NCBI GenBank assembly: GCA_948470475.1
Contig: OX419336.1
Location: 898,501-962,500 of the forward strand
DNA length: 64,000 nucleotides
DNA from: Galaxea fascicularis
Taxonomy: Eukaryota; Cnidaria; Anthozoa; Scleractinia; Euphylliidae
Direction: 5' to 3'
Positions 1-10,920 of the stretch are shown here, piece by piece. A model generated the notes under the pieces. It saw only the letters and a program-made list of their open reading frames with translations. It made no database searches and was not told the origin of the DNA. How positions within the stretch are numbered: the first letter of the stretch is position 1; each line of letters begins with the position of its first letter. The translations under genes were made by a program, and so were the position numbers.

Positions 1-512
1 AAACATTTATTTCTCGTTTCACGGAGATCACGATTCACGAGGAGAAAAATAGCCATTTCAGATTTCACGGATAAAGGGCCCCATCACGAGTCACGAAAAT
101 GCCCTTTTCCTCCATCTTACTTTGCAACACATCACTGGCAAGCAAAATGTCCCCCTCTGGACTTAATATTATAGGGTTAAATGCAATATAACTTAGTTAA
201 CGACTAGGAGCAAGTTGCTCTGTTTGTTGTGGCGTGGCATGGTGTTGCGTGGCGTTAGCGTTAGTGTGTTATTAGTATTTTTGGGGTGTTGCCTGCAGCG
301 TTTTTTGGCGTGTGCGTATGCTATTTGCATGTTGGGCTTCTCCGTGGCGTCTTCTGGCAGTTCGAGCGGTCAGCGGTTCTTTGGAAAATTATGCGTGCGC
401 CTTCGCATGTCCTCGTGGTTTTGTTTAGCTCAGTGTGTTGGCGTTCGCGGGCTTTCGAGTATTTCCCCTCCCTCCTCTCCCTGTTGGGCATTGTTTTTTC
501 CATTGAACTTAT
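1..512. other. non-coding, low-complexity flank
   Basis: No gene is seen. The first 100 bases contain a loose reiteration of 'cacgattcacgagg'-like words, and 225-300 is a G/T-rich stretch built from 'gtggcgt' and 'gtgttgcg' words. Open frames here have no ATG start or recognisable protein features. Confidence 0.6.
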
Positions 513-881
513 TAGGGAACTTAAGCAACGACGACGGCGACGGCAACGAAAACGTCATTCCAAAACATAACTTCTCGTTTTTGTAACTTTTTCGCAATTA
601 TTCCAATTTGTTAAGCATGAAAAATACTGGCGAGCTGTCCAGGGTCTAAGTTGTTGTGAACGGTGTTAAAGCAAAGAAAAAGAAAGAAAAACTTACCGTC
701 GCGCGGTCACGTTCTGAAGAAAACTCAAAATTTGGTCATTTCACGTTGTTGTTTTGCAGAGGACGGCAAAGAAATGTACCAAAATATAAAACGCACGTGC
801 AGAGTATTGTTTTTGCTCATTAAGCATATTGTTTTGTGGCGTTCTCGGTGCCGTTGCCGTCGTCGTTGCTTAAGTTCCCTA
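513..881. mobile_element. TA-flanked TIR element with (GACGGC) subterminal repeats
   Basis: The ends form an inverted repeat. On the left, TA plus GGGAACTTAAGCAACGACGA (513 onward) runs into GACGGC-type triplets. The right end (about 839-881) is its reverse complement, finishing GCTTAAGTTCCC plus TA. The arms are about 42 bp and the element is 369 bp including the TA dinucleotides. TA flanks and short internal length suggest a non-autonomous DNA transposon (MITE) with TA target duplication. No transposase reading frame is present, and the Arg-rich frames on both strands are only translations of the GACGGC repeat. A related element lies at 47390-48388. Confidence 0.65.
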
Positions 882-1552
882 TTGTTCAGTATGACGGGTG
901 CTTGATTTGGGGTCTGGTGTGTTGGGCGGGGCTCGTGGCTGGGTTGCGGGTAGGGCAGGCTTATGGGGTGTTCCACCCACCGGGGGTTGGGTCGTTGGTA
1001 CCAGTCCCCAGATGCTTGAGTACCCAACCTCCATTTGCGACACAGGCGTTAACACTACGTTTACCAGAAAGATAGTGCAAGTCCAGTATATTTAGTGACA
1101 AAGAAACTAACAGGAGTAAGAGCAATTAACAAATAAATGAGCAACACAATGCAACCATGGTAGCAAGTACTATCACAAAACTGCCAATTCAGCCATAAAA
1201 AGGCAAAAAGCTTTCTGATCATGGGAACAAAAAAATACTGAATTATTTGTAAAAAGGTTCAATATGGTGCATATGTTTCATTGCCGACAACTACAAATCC
1301 CCAGCTTCATTCACTGACTCGGAGCGAGGGATTTTTAAGATCTGTTTGCCCAGCAAGCGCAATATTGATAGTGCTTGAGTTAGCTAAACCACTAAAGCTC
1401 GTGCGATCGTGCTGGCGAGCTGCAATGGGCACTTTTCGGACATGAAACACCCTTTCACTTTCGAGTTCTGCTGCTGCTCGATTTCTGTCATTGTAGCGCT
1501 GACCCAGTGTTGGTTCTACTGGAGAGGTGGTTCGCCCGCTGACGGTCCTTGA
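882..1552. other. intergenic, no gene seen
   Basis: About 890-1030 is noticeably G-rich, and the rest is AT-rich. I see no coding frame, splice-site pair or repeat that I can support. Confidence 0.5.
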
Positions 1553-1735
1553 TGTGCAACGAAGTTGGCGGTCACATGGTACAAAAAACACCTTGCTGGA
1601 GAGCAAATTGTGTATTGGGACATCAAAACAAAGAAAATTTAAATGAAGTTGCTTTGTTTCGGATGTCAGGGGTGAGACTTTGCTCTCCAGCAAGGTTTTT
1701 TTTGTACCATGTGTTCACTAACTGCAAAGGGCCTA
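1553..1735. repeat. fold-back repeat, family 1, full copy
   Basis: This is a nearly complete palindrome centred near 1643. The left arm 1575-1607 (ATGGTACAAAAAACACCTTG and onward, into GGAGAGCAAA) is mirrored by 1679-1711 (TTTGCTCTCCAGCAAGG into TTTGTACCATG). Inside these, GACATCAAAACAAAG pairs imperfectly with CTTTGTTTCGGATGTC. A half copy of the same sequence lies at 29121-29206, which shows it is a dispersed repeat. The minus-strand frame at 1307-1693 crosses it and is not a gene. Confidence 0.75.
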
Positions 1736-2646
1736 TTGCTGAGGAAGTTCGAGCTGTGGTGTGGTTCAAAATAAAGTGAATGGCTGCCAAGGCCAGGTAA
1801 GGAGCGTCTGCCGTTTCATCGATAGCTTTGCGTCGTACAACACAATTGTGTCCAGATATAATGGAGAACGCGGTAGATCAGAGGCAGTTTTAAGTGAGAC
1901 ACGACACAATGCCAGTTTTCTTGCTCATTTCGTCCATTTAATGTTCCAGTGTGTTTTTGTCCAGGGGCACTGGGCCGTGTCAAATCGCACTTTCATCCTG
2001 TCCCTCTAAGTGAAGAAGCACACTTGATGAGGGATCCAGGTGATCGTCGTAATTGGGCATCTTAACCAACAAAGAACATGACCTTCGCGTCAGAATCGTC
2101 CCTTTGATTGGCGGAGATTGTTCGAAGTATTCCGTCCCCTGAGGCGTACTTCTTAAGACACGCATTTCTTTTTTCAAGTCACGTTGGTTTTTCACGACCT
2201 CACGTTTCCTTCAAGAAGACCGCGAAAACAGGGCCCCAAGGATACTTGGGAAACTGAACAAACGATAGTTTCTGATATTGAAAATCGATATCACTTTCTC
2301 TTTTGGATTTAAACCATTCTTGGTTTCATTGGTGTTAACCAAATGACTCATGCACAGAGACATCTTAGATAAAGGTTACTTTAGCAAATGTTACATTTTC
2401 AGTCGCTTATTTGCATTTATATCGAGAACTGCTTGAGTTGATTTTGTAACGAAAACCACTTTAAAACGTCCAATCAACGTAAAGAAAAAGCCCCACGCTT
2501 TTATCGCCATTATCTAAGCATAATTACAAAACTTTAAATATCTAATAGGTGGTTCACGTGCCGGCCACATGAGTCTTCAAACGGATTTAAGGACATTCGA
2601 CAATCTTGTAATTATTGGAGACTGCAAAGGTTCCGAATATGCTACT
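1736..2646. other. intergenic, no gene seen
   Basis: AT-rich DNA with short frames only. No domain, splice context or repeat that I can support. Confidence 0.5.
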
Positions 2647-2666
2647 GGGGGGGGGGGGGGGGGGGG
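2647..2666. repeat. poly-G tract (20 bp)
   Basis: Twenty consecutive G residues in otherwise AT-rich DNA. It sits at the edge of a region rich in 'cggatt' words. A similar sequence in the opposite orientation, with a shorter C-tract, is found near 3800-3815. Tract length is likely to be polymorphic or affected by sequencing error. Confidence 0.9.
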
Positions 2667-3820
2667 CTGAATAGGTTCGCGGATCGACGGATTTGGCTAA
2701 AAAACTTTGCTCGGTTTTCGGATTTTGAGGATATATTTTATGGATTGGCGGATTTTAAAAGTTCAGTGGATCACGGATTTCTTCAATCTTTCAGCATGGA
2801 TTATGGATTTTGTTTGTTTTGAAGTATGGATCGTAGATTAGACATTTTTTTTGGTTTTTACTATAAACTAGTAAATAGCACACAGCAACAGATCTGGTTT
2901 TGTCTGATAACACAGACGTCATCAGGGTTTTAACAAAACTGATAAAAGAACTATTTTTACACTAATGGTTTGCACTACTTCTTTTATCATTCTTGTAAAA
3001 GTCTCTGATAAGTCTCAGTGAAGAAGGTTCCTCATCCTCCTTGAAAATGCTGATAACAGAGCTCTCAAGTCTCACGCATTGAGCGCGAAACTCATGCAAA
3101 CGAATGCAATTTTACGCTCTCACGCTGAAACTAATATTTCTCACGCATTTAAGGTTTTTTATTTAAACATTTCATTTTGAGGTAAAAATAATGCTGTTTA
3201 AGTACAGTAACTACCTCATGGAAGATCATTCTGTAAATACGTGGACTCTCTTGATATTAGTCCAATAAATATCCTCAAATAACCATTGTTTCAACGAAAA
3301 CCGCTGGTTAGTAACTTGGTTCTGGTCATTGCTGTCCAAGATCTAAACAGTTAACTTTTGATGGGCCACTTTTCCTCTCAGAATAAAGGAAAACACGTCT
3401 TAGCTACTTTATATATTTCAAAATTTCTGGGGGAGTGTACCCCCAGACCCCCCCTCCTCCCAGAAAGGCGATGCCTTCAGCGTCACAATACATGAGGGCT
3501 ACGCCGTAAAAAATTTCGCTCTTTCGCAACAAATCAGCTAGAGAGCTCTGTGACACGATCTGCGCCTGTGTGCTGCTCACTAGTTTTTAATAAAAAAAAA
3601 AAAACATTTAAAAAGTAATAATAATGAAATATAATCAATTTCAAAAATAAAATTTAAGACATGTTTATTTAACGTCAGTTATATGTATGTTCTAAGGTGT
3701 TAACGTCTCTAACAGTTCTGCAGATTCGGATTTACGAAAAAATATCTGCGGATTGGCGGATTTTCATAAAAATTGACACGGATCGACAGATTTGCAGACC
3801 CCTATTCACCCCCCTCCTAC
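2667..3820. repeat. degenerate 'cggatt' reiterations bounded by opposed G/C tracts
   Basis: The words cggatcgacggattt, ggattggcggatttt and variants recur at 2680-2860 and again at 3722-3800. The left boundary reads G-tract followed by CTGAATAGG. The right boundary reads CCTATTCACCCCCC, which is its approximate reverse complement. This may be an old inverted-repeat element of about 1.2 kb, or two separate insertions of one low-complexity repeat. No coding sequence is seen inside it. Confidence 0.4.
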
Positions 3821-6800
3821 TGCGGTGCTCCGATCACTCATCAATCAAAGAAAACCGTGCATGTATCCATTCACCCGAAAACAAACCATCGAGTGAAACT
3901 TTTACTGCGGCAAGTGATCCCAGGAAAGCTTAGTACTTGGATGGGAATGGTTTCAGTCTAAAATAAGTTGGATGAATTAAACATATACAGTGTAATACTC
4001 AAACGACTTATTGTTTTGCAAAACGCAGCAAAATAAAAATCTGTAATTTGCAAAATAAATTTCTAAAGTTACTGAGTTGGGAAATGAAAATATAGTTCAG
4101 AATTGGCGATCATTGTTTTGTAAAGAAAAGGCAAGAAAATTAAATTAGCGCGACAAGGATCAAGTAAAATAGTAAAACAAACTGAAATGCCAACAATGCA
4201 AGAAGAAAATCCTGATAAAAACGGAATTGAACTTGCTTGCGGGAATAGCTCCCGTAATTACGCTATATTAGCTTATATTGTGGGCATTTTCGTATGAGTT
4301 TTGTAACAGCGGTCTGCTAGGCTCATGACATACGTTTCGATTATTCTGTCAGCCGAACGGTTCCCCTCTGCATTAATATATCTGAAATCTAAGGGTCTTG
4401 TCTTCCATAATTTAAACGTTAGTTCAAAAAAGGAAGCTATCAGTAAAGCCCGACTTGCCAAATGTCATGTTTATTGACAGTGACAATTAACAGCGATTCA
4501 ATCGAAGAAAGTTTTCATCGAAGATGTTCAGTGATAGGCATAGCCGGTCAGTTTAACTTATTTCCTGCCCTTTTTTGAATATGAAAAAACGTATCATTCA
4601 GAATATTCTTAACGCCTATAAACTCTTTTCAGTTCTTTAGCACCAAAATAATTTGCCGAGATAAAAATACGTCCAGCTAATAGCATGTCGTCTGTTTTCG
4701 GCCGGAAATGGAAATACTTCTGTATTTAACTTTAATTTTTATATTTATATTACTTAAATAATATTTCTGCATCGGGCTTTATGTCATTACCGACTCCAGT
4801 GTTCTGATTTGCATATAGTATTCAGAAGCTGTATTTCGCATGATATCTTTTGTTCGTCCCTTACTTTTACGTTTGGTGGGGCAGTTTATATACACTAATT
4901 AAGACGTACTCCGCTCAGTCCAAACCACTTTCTTCCAGTGAAGCACTGTGACAGTTTTCAAGTGCTACAGGATACTTGAAACTCTTTGCTAAATATTAAA
5001 TCGAGGGACATTCTCTTTGAAATGGACACATCAACATAGCCTGAAGTTGGTTTTTATTTGAAGCAGGCAGGTGGAGTCTGAGACCGCGACCTTTGTATCA
5101 GTGGGCACTCAGTTTTATCCGTGCGTTTTATTATTACAAGGTAAGGTACATCACAAAAAGTCATTATTCACAGTACTTCAATTTTGTCGGCTTTTCGCGC
5201 GAGTCGGTATCTACGTTTTTTTTGTTTATAACCTCAGGCTGATCGTCCCTTTCGGCTAAAACCAAATGTTTTCCCCAAACTCAGTATTGTTTCAAAAATA
5301 GTAGAAAATAAATACAAAATCAAATGGGCAACGTGTATGTTACCGTAATGAATTTAGAACCCGCAAAGTTTCATGTACTACAATTTTTGTACTTCTCTCG
5401 GCCACATGGTGGTAAAAATCTGCTCCAGAACTAAATTAATGAAATAATCTTTTGCCAGTTTGAAACCAGAAAATCAACACATCCTAATTCTTTTGTTTAT
5501 TTAAATACTATACCAGCTCGCATCGTCGCCGAAGGTTCCCGTACTTGCCAACATTGGCTCGAATTCCGTGATGATTAAGATCTGAATTGTGTGTTTCCTC
5601 TGATTGGATTTCGTATCTAGTATTTTTAGGAGCCATGGCAATCATGCTTTCCTCTTTGATAATTTCGCTATTCTCGTTGGCAACTTCAATTAAAAGTATA
5701 CCAGTGTGTAGGGAGAATTGTTAATCAAATATAAGGCTACAAAGGAAGGTCAAAATCTTTGTTTTACTGTGTATAGCGCTGGACCATAAAGCCAAACAAG
5801 TAAGGTTTCAGAAGTCGCACAAGTCAGTGTGTTAATAATATACAAAAAATAAAAGGAAATTAAAATAGTAAGAACAAAGCTTTCTCTATGGACAAAGAGA
5901 GAAAATAAAGGTCGATTGTTTCTGAAATCAGTACCTTTGTGTCTATAGTTGCCCAACACGTGATTGGTACGAGTTTGTTCTTACGGGCTAAAATGTATTT
6001 CTATTTTATTAGCACAGAAAGTATCGTCTTATTAATTAGCTCCTTATAATACTGAAAGGGTCAGTACAGCATACTACAGCAGGGTTTTTTGCTGATGTAA
6101 CAGTTGCATACTGGGGTCAGCCTGGAGCGACCTGCCGACGTTGAATCTGCTAACATGAGCCACCATTGGATAGTGTTAATAACAGGAACTTTTGCATATA
6201 CCCCACGCGGGCATTGGTGGTTTTCAACCAATAACAGTAACCTAGTGGCTTTATGATAACTACACGCCTACATCCCTGTTTTCGGTTTCCATCAACGCGG
6301 GCTTTGTTCGACCTTTCCACTTCGACGCATCCCCTTTAATCTTTTCTTCGAAGGTGAGTAATGATCTCTTTTTGTGCAATCAGAAGGAATGTTTTCTTCG
6401 GAAAACCTAAACTTAAAGCGGCCTTTGGTGCTAGAAAGAACCGTTTCATCAGGAGAAGTCCTAGTGTGACTGGAAATGAAACTCATTTATTTTGATACCT
6501 GACTGCAGGAAAGGAAATTTTATTTTTTTTAGATCCGAGATAGTCCTTTTACGAATTTTATCGAGTTGATAAGGGAAGTTTGGATGAGGTCTTATAAGCT
6601 AGATTGAGCAGAGATCACAAAGACCAAGAGATAGTAGTGAGATCGAAAATGTAAATTTGTCGGCCCGGTTTCAAACAATCTAAAGTTTGAAAGCCTTGAT
6701 TCATTTTAGCGACGTTTTAGTTTAGCTTTTCACTTCGTTCCTCCATAGGGGTCTATAACAGTTCAGAAAGAGAATTACCAATGTAAATTCTATTTCTGTG

Positions 6801-8470
6801 TTTTTATCTTTTGCCCATTCAATATTTTGTTACCTGACAGCTAGAGGTAACAGCTAGCATTCTAACAGAGGTCTAAGCTGATCACCGCTCCGTAAGTCTC
6901 GATTGTACTTATATGCCGGACAATTTTTTATAATTTTCCCTTACTCTAAACGCTGTCATTTCTGAAAGGACACAGTGCCCATTTTGTAAATTTTTATCGT
7001 TTGATTCTTCGAATGCTAATGCAGGCAAAACAAAACTACAGGAAAAGAATAAAGTAAGCAGATAATCCGAAGTTCTAAACTTAATTGTTTTTCCTTATAT
7101 TTTATCGTGTGAGTTCGTCTTGTTGAGAGGAGATGTGTAAATTTTACCTAACTGAATTCTTGTGCTGATTGCATCACCGTTAATTTTCACACTTGCTTGC
7201 ATTTATCTATCTTTTCCCTTAATATATTAAGCACTTGTGTTTGCGCTGAAATCCCGGCTTTGTATTCTCTGAAGATGATCCTCCGGTGTACTAAAACTTC
7301 ATTCAGGTTTAGCAATACAAATTAGAATGTTTAGCGCTCCATCCTGAGTTGTTTGAACATTAATTGTTGGGTGAATTAGGCCTGATTTTGCTTACCAAAC
7401 TACCATTTCACCAGCCTTCAACACGCCATACCTCCTCAAAATACTACATCATTTAGCAGAGGCTTTAAAAGTTTTTAAATTTTTGCTGTCAAATCGTCGA
7501 AAATCTTTCATTGGCACCACACCAGTGTTATTTGCACATTTTCGCTTAGGTCCACTTGTCGTGTGGATGATGCATATAATAATAAGTCATATGTTCATTT
7601 TACTTTAAAACTTTCATTGAACGTTACAATATTACACATGAGTTACACATAATTACAATTTTACTGCTCGTTACACTCTTATGATTAATTTTATATTACT
7701 TTCACTTAGCTTATGCCTACGACCGCAATTTTCGGTTGACGTAATGTGTTTTCCTTCAGATGGAAAGTTCCAAGACAACTCCTGGTTGAAAACGTTGGGG
7801 ATTGGTCAATTTTCCGAGCCGGAATGGGGCCATAAAATTTGTAATTTTCGAACAATAAGGTCACCCGTACAGACATCTCAACGTTCTTAAGGTCTTTATT
7901 CGTCAGCTAAAAATTATTCCGTGTAAAATAAGTTAACTCTTTTCTCCATCCCTTCTTGTGGCTAAAACCAGCTTTGCAACGAGAGGAATATTGAGGATAC
8001 CTTCTCTGTTAACAGGAGAAGGATTTTAGTAGCGAAATAATTTTTCAAAGGAGGTTCATGATTTAAAAATGATGAAGTTTTAAAAATGAAGCAGTAAATT
8101 ATTTAGCATTAGCAGGGTTGAATAGCAGCCGATGCTATAAATTAATGCCGGAGAGTTCAGTCAGGGTGATGTATAGGTTCAAATCAGCGAGTAGTAGTAT
8201 TTAAAGTGGGTGGAAATCAGTTACGGCGAGGGAGGTGACTCAAGTTTACTACCTAGTCTAAAAGAAAGACGACAAAGTGTGAACTGTAGACTAATAGACA
8301 AAAATAGATTGCCTGGACATTTGATCGACTGACAGAAAAAACAAAGACACAGAAATAACAAGGGAGAAAGCCATAATCAGCAAACGAATTGAAGGTTGGA
8401 GACGATCAAAATTATGATACCAACAAAGCTGTTTATTTTCATGAATCAGTTCCATACCATGACCTGACGT
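3821..8470. other. intergenic upstream of the peptide-type receptor
   Basis: AT-rich, with no convincing gene, tRNA or transposon. One or more non-coding 5' exons of the receptor at 8494 may lie here, because that gene has a probable splice acceptor directly before its start codon. I cannot locate them from sequence alone. Confidence 0.5.
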
Positions 8471-8486
8471 GTCTTCCTTTCGGCAG
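8471..8486 (+). promoter_or_regulatory. probable 3' splice site of a 5'-UTR intron
   Basis: The sequence GTCTTCCTTTCGGCAG is a pyrimidine-rich tract ending in CAG, seven bases before the receptor ATG at 8494. This is the expected form of a splice acceptor and would join a distant non-coding exon to the coding exon. It is inferred from consensus only. The other possibility is that it is simple 5'-UTR sequence. Confidence 0.5.
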
Positions 8487-8493
8487 GTAATAA

Positions 8494-9594
8494 ATGGAGA
8501 ACGAAGGAAATCCAAGCAATGTTACATGTTTTCATGGAGGAGAGCTTGTTGAAAGTCTTTGCTTCGACTCAGATTCCATCGCCATCAAAATAAGTCGAAT
8601 ATTTCCATATGTCTTTATCATAACTTTCTCTGTAATAGGAAATATATTGGTTGCCATGGTGGTCTGCAAAGTCCGTTCCATGCGAAAAGCAGTCAACTTC
8701 TTCATCGTAAATATGGCCATCAGCGATTTGCTCATAACTGTTGTCTATATACCTCGAGTGATAACTATTCTGCTCGCAGGCTATCAGTGGTTGTCAAGAG
8801 ATATTGCTGGACTTGTATTCTGCAAACTTGTGTATTTCATTCATGAAACTGCCCTCAGTGTGTCCATTTTTTCGGCCGTATGCATCAGCAGCGAACGATT
8901 CCTCGCGGTTGTGCGTCCGCTTAAATCATTGGCTAAGAACACTAAACCGGCTCGCTACCTTATTGCTCTGACATGGATAATATCTTTGGCAATGCGCTTT
9001 CCAATACTTCTCGCGAACCGAACTGTGGAGAGTGGCGGGAAAATTTACTGCGAATTTTGCCTGGATGGATTGTTTTGGTCGGGTTCTGCAATGATGTACC
9101 ACAAAGTTAACTTGATTGGTATGTATGCCACGCCCTTAGGCGTAATGGTCTTCTTGTATTCAGCTACAATTTTGACTCTGAGGAGACGAGATAGACCCGG
9201 AAATAGCATCGCGACTGAGGCAACACAGCCTTCTGAACTAATGAACAAGAAGGTTTCCCGAATGGTTCTTGTCGTTATCACTGCATTTCTGTTATGCTGG
9301 CTGTTATACTTTATCATTGCTGTTATGGAGGCGTACGAAGTCAGCATCCCGTGTAACGTTTTTTATATCAGACTTCTTCTTGCTCATTTTAACTGCGCCT
9401 TGACGCCGGTGCTTTATGCGATTTTTAGCGAAAACTACAGGCGTGAATATAAAAGCGTTTTGTTGGGGTGTTCATGCTTCCGCGAGATGAGGGGACGTGG
9501 GGTCACTTTCAATAGAGCGTTTGAATGCCAAGAGGACATCGCGTCACGTGTGTTGCCCAGACAGAGGGTAGAAACTGCCATAGAAATCTTGTAA
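8494..9594 (+). CDS. class A GPCR, neuropeptide-receptor-like
   Basis: Single-exon 366-residue seven-helix receptor of the plasma membrane, expected to couple a ligand to G proteins. The ATG follows an in-frame TAA directly, so this start is secure. Visible motifs: a glycosylation sequon NVT at residue 9; Asn50 of TM1 (GNILV); Asp78 of TM2 (MAISDLL); Cys110 at the top of TM3 with Cys186 and Cys189 in the second extracellular loop, for the standard disulfide; ERF (134-136) in place of DRY; Trp161 in TM4; Pro214 in TM5; CWLL (268-271) in TM6; TPVLY (304-308) in TM7; and tail cysteines 326 and 328 suited to palmitoylation. Oddities are the missing TM6 proline and Thr in place of Asn in NPxxY. 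His113-Glu118 region residues rather than an Asp at 3.32 argue against an amine ligand. The peptide-receptor label is inference; the ligand is unknown. Confidence 0.9.
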   Translation: MENEGNPSNVTCFHGGELVESLCFDSDSIAIKISRIFPYVFIITFSVIGNILVAMVVCKVRSMRKAVNFFIVNMAISDLLITVVYIPRVITILLAGYQWLSRDIAGLVFCKLVYFIHETALSVSIFSAVCISSERFLAVVRPLKSLAKNTKPARYLIALTWIISLAMRFPILLANRTVESGGKIYCEFCLDGLFWSGSAMMYHKVNLIGMYATPLGVMVFLYSATILTLRRRDRPGNSIATEATQPSELMNKKVSRMVLVVITAFLLCWLLYFIIAVMEAYEVSIPCNVFYIRLLLAHFNCALTPVLYAIFSENYRREYKSVLLGCSCFREMRGRGVTFNRAFECQEDIASRVLPRQRVETAIEIL

Positions 9595-9630
9595 AGGGTG
9601 GATTGTCCGATTAATTTTAATACTCGGAGA

Positions 9631-9636
9631 AATAAA
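9631..9636 (+). terminator. poly(A) signal AATAAA
   Basis: A canonical AATAAA lies 36 bases after the stop codon of the receptor at 8494-9594, in the right orientation. It implies a very short 3' UTR. Confidence 0.65.
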
Positions 9637-10203
9637 CTTTGAAAAGAGCATATCAAAATCAAACCAGACCAATCCTAGCTCCCATCCACAGATGTGCCTG
9701 AAAACGATTGTTGCATGCGAAGCAACTGAATACTAGACACTATATTAAAGCTCTGACTGAAGGTTTTAGCCTTTCTACACTCGTTACACTATGTGTGTGT
9801 GATCTGTGGGGTGTTACAAGGTACTTAAAGGGATCGTCGCTAAACAAAGAGGATTTACATTAGTGTTAGAATGAGATTTTGATGGCATCTGATCGATTCA
9901 GAGAATTTTAAATTATATATATAAATATAACGAATCCAAAAAAATTAATGGCCATCTGATACAAGTCTCCATTAATTCAGTGTTATAGCATTCAGAGCCG
10001 CAATTCGTATGAGAGGGTCTCAATGGGGTTGACCGTTAACCGTGAAATGTAAAAATAGTTAATCATTTGGGGTGGAAATAGCAAAAAAATCTCTCTTAGA
10101 TCTGGAAAAAAATTAAAAGCATTAAGCGTTATTTTGTTTTTTTGAAAAGTGGAATAGGGAGTATTCCGAGATATTTAGACCCTACTCTCTGATATCCTTA
10201 AAA
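9637..10203. other. intergenic, no gene seen
   Basis: AT-rich, with a short TA-rich stretch near 9914-9930. Nothing else that I can support. Confidence 0.5.
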
Positions 10204-10320
10204 TTCCGAAAATAAGCCCCTCCAAATATAAGTCCCCCAAACGTGTGACACAAAAAACCCTCTGTTAAATAGCCCCTCCGAATATAAGCCCCCGGGGGCC
10301 TATACTTGGAAATTGCCTTC
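10204..10320. repeat. 'aagcccctccaaatataag' dispersed-type repeat
   Basis: Two tandem variants of the word AGCCCCTCCAAATATAAG (about 10214-10233 and 10270-10288) are followed by the palindrome CCCCCGGGGG and then TATACTTGGAAATTGCC. The duplicated, C-rich structure stands out from the AT-rich surroundings and looks like a repeat terminus. It directly abuts the degraded HIRAN-like coding relic, so the two may be parts of one element. Confidence 0.45.
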
Positions 10321-10419
10321 AAATACAACATTAAACAAAGCAAAAACGCTACAGGGACAAAACTTTATTTATATACCAAAGAATTACTACGTATACCAAA
10401 TGTCGATAAAGTTCACAGT

Positions 10420-10920
10420 TTATTGATGTTTCCGAAATTCATGCTTCACTCTTTGCTTGGATGTTTTCAGCCCACAGACAAAGTACTTGCAGGGAAGTTC
10501 TATTCCGCCACCCTGCACTCAAACTCCTTCTGGTGCTCCTCCCTTTTCACCTGTTATCTTTGCGACGATAGAATGAACTGTTCCATCTTTTAGCATGGGG
10601 CCTAAAATCTGTGCCAGGGTTTCCGGAATATGGCCTGCAACAGTTTCTTTTTTGTCGGTATCTTCAACTTTTGTCTTCGCCACAATAGCATTGTCACTCC
10701 TCTCCAACTTTGTACTTGTGTTCATATACATGGTCACCTTTAATCCTGGAGGTGATGCTTGCAATGCGAACCGATGCCACGCTTTTAAAACTACGCAGTA
10801 AGGAGAGTTTACTTGAATTTGCTGCAGTACTTTTTCAGTTCCATGCGTATGATTTAATAGACTTAACAGCTTTTTCACAGAGAGGGTATGGTTTATTGGG
10901 GACTCTACGAAGAGACGCAC
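10420..10920 (-). pseudogene. HIRAN-like domain relic with an in-frame stop
   Basis: Read on the minus strand, the frame begins without an ATG near 10920. It contains LKAWHRFALQASPPGLKV, then NAIVAKTK, then ETVAGHIPETLAQILGPML. The spacing of NAI(V) and (V)xGHIP followed by a helical A..L..L segment resembles the HIRAN domain, a DNA-end-binding module often fused to helicases or found in mobile-element proteins. At 10519-10521 a TGA interrupts the phrase GAPEGV-stop-VQGGG. Downstream the same frame stays open for about 32 codons with plausible content (IELPCKYFVC) to a TAA at 10420-10422. A Trp codon mutated by one base would explain the stop. It is probably a dead fragment of a mobile-element or host gene. 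No flanking exons are identified. Confidence 0.5.

Noticed and set aside
215..905. Arg/Cys-rich frames around the GACGGC repeats
   Set aside because: They translate the terminal repeats of a TIR element and mostly lack ATG starts.
1307..1693. 128-codon minus-strand frame
   Set aside because: It crosses one arm and the centre of a fold-back repeat, and has no recognisable protein features.
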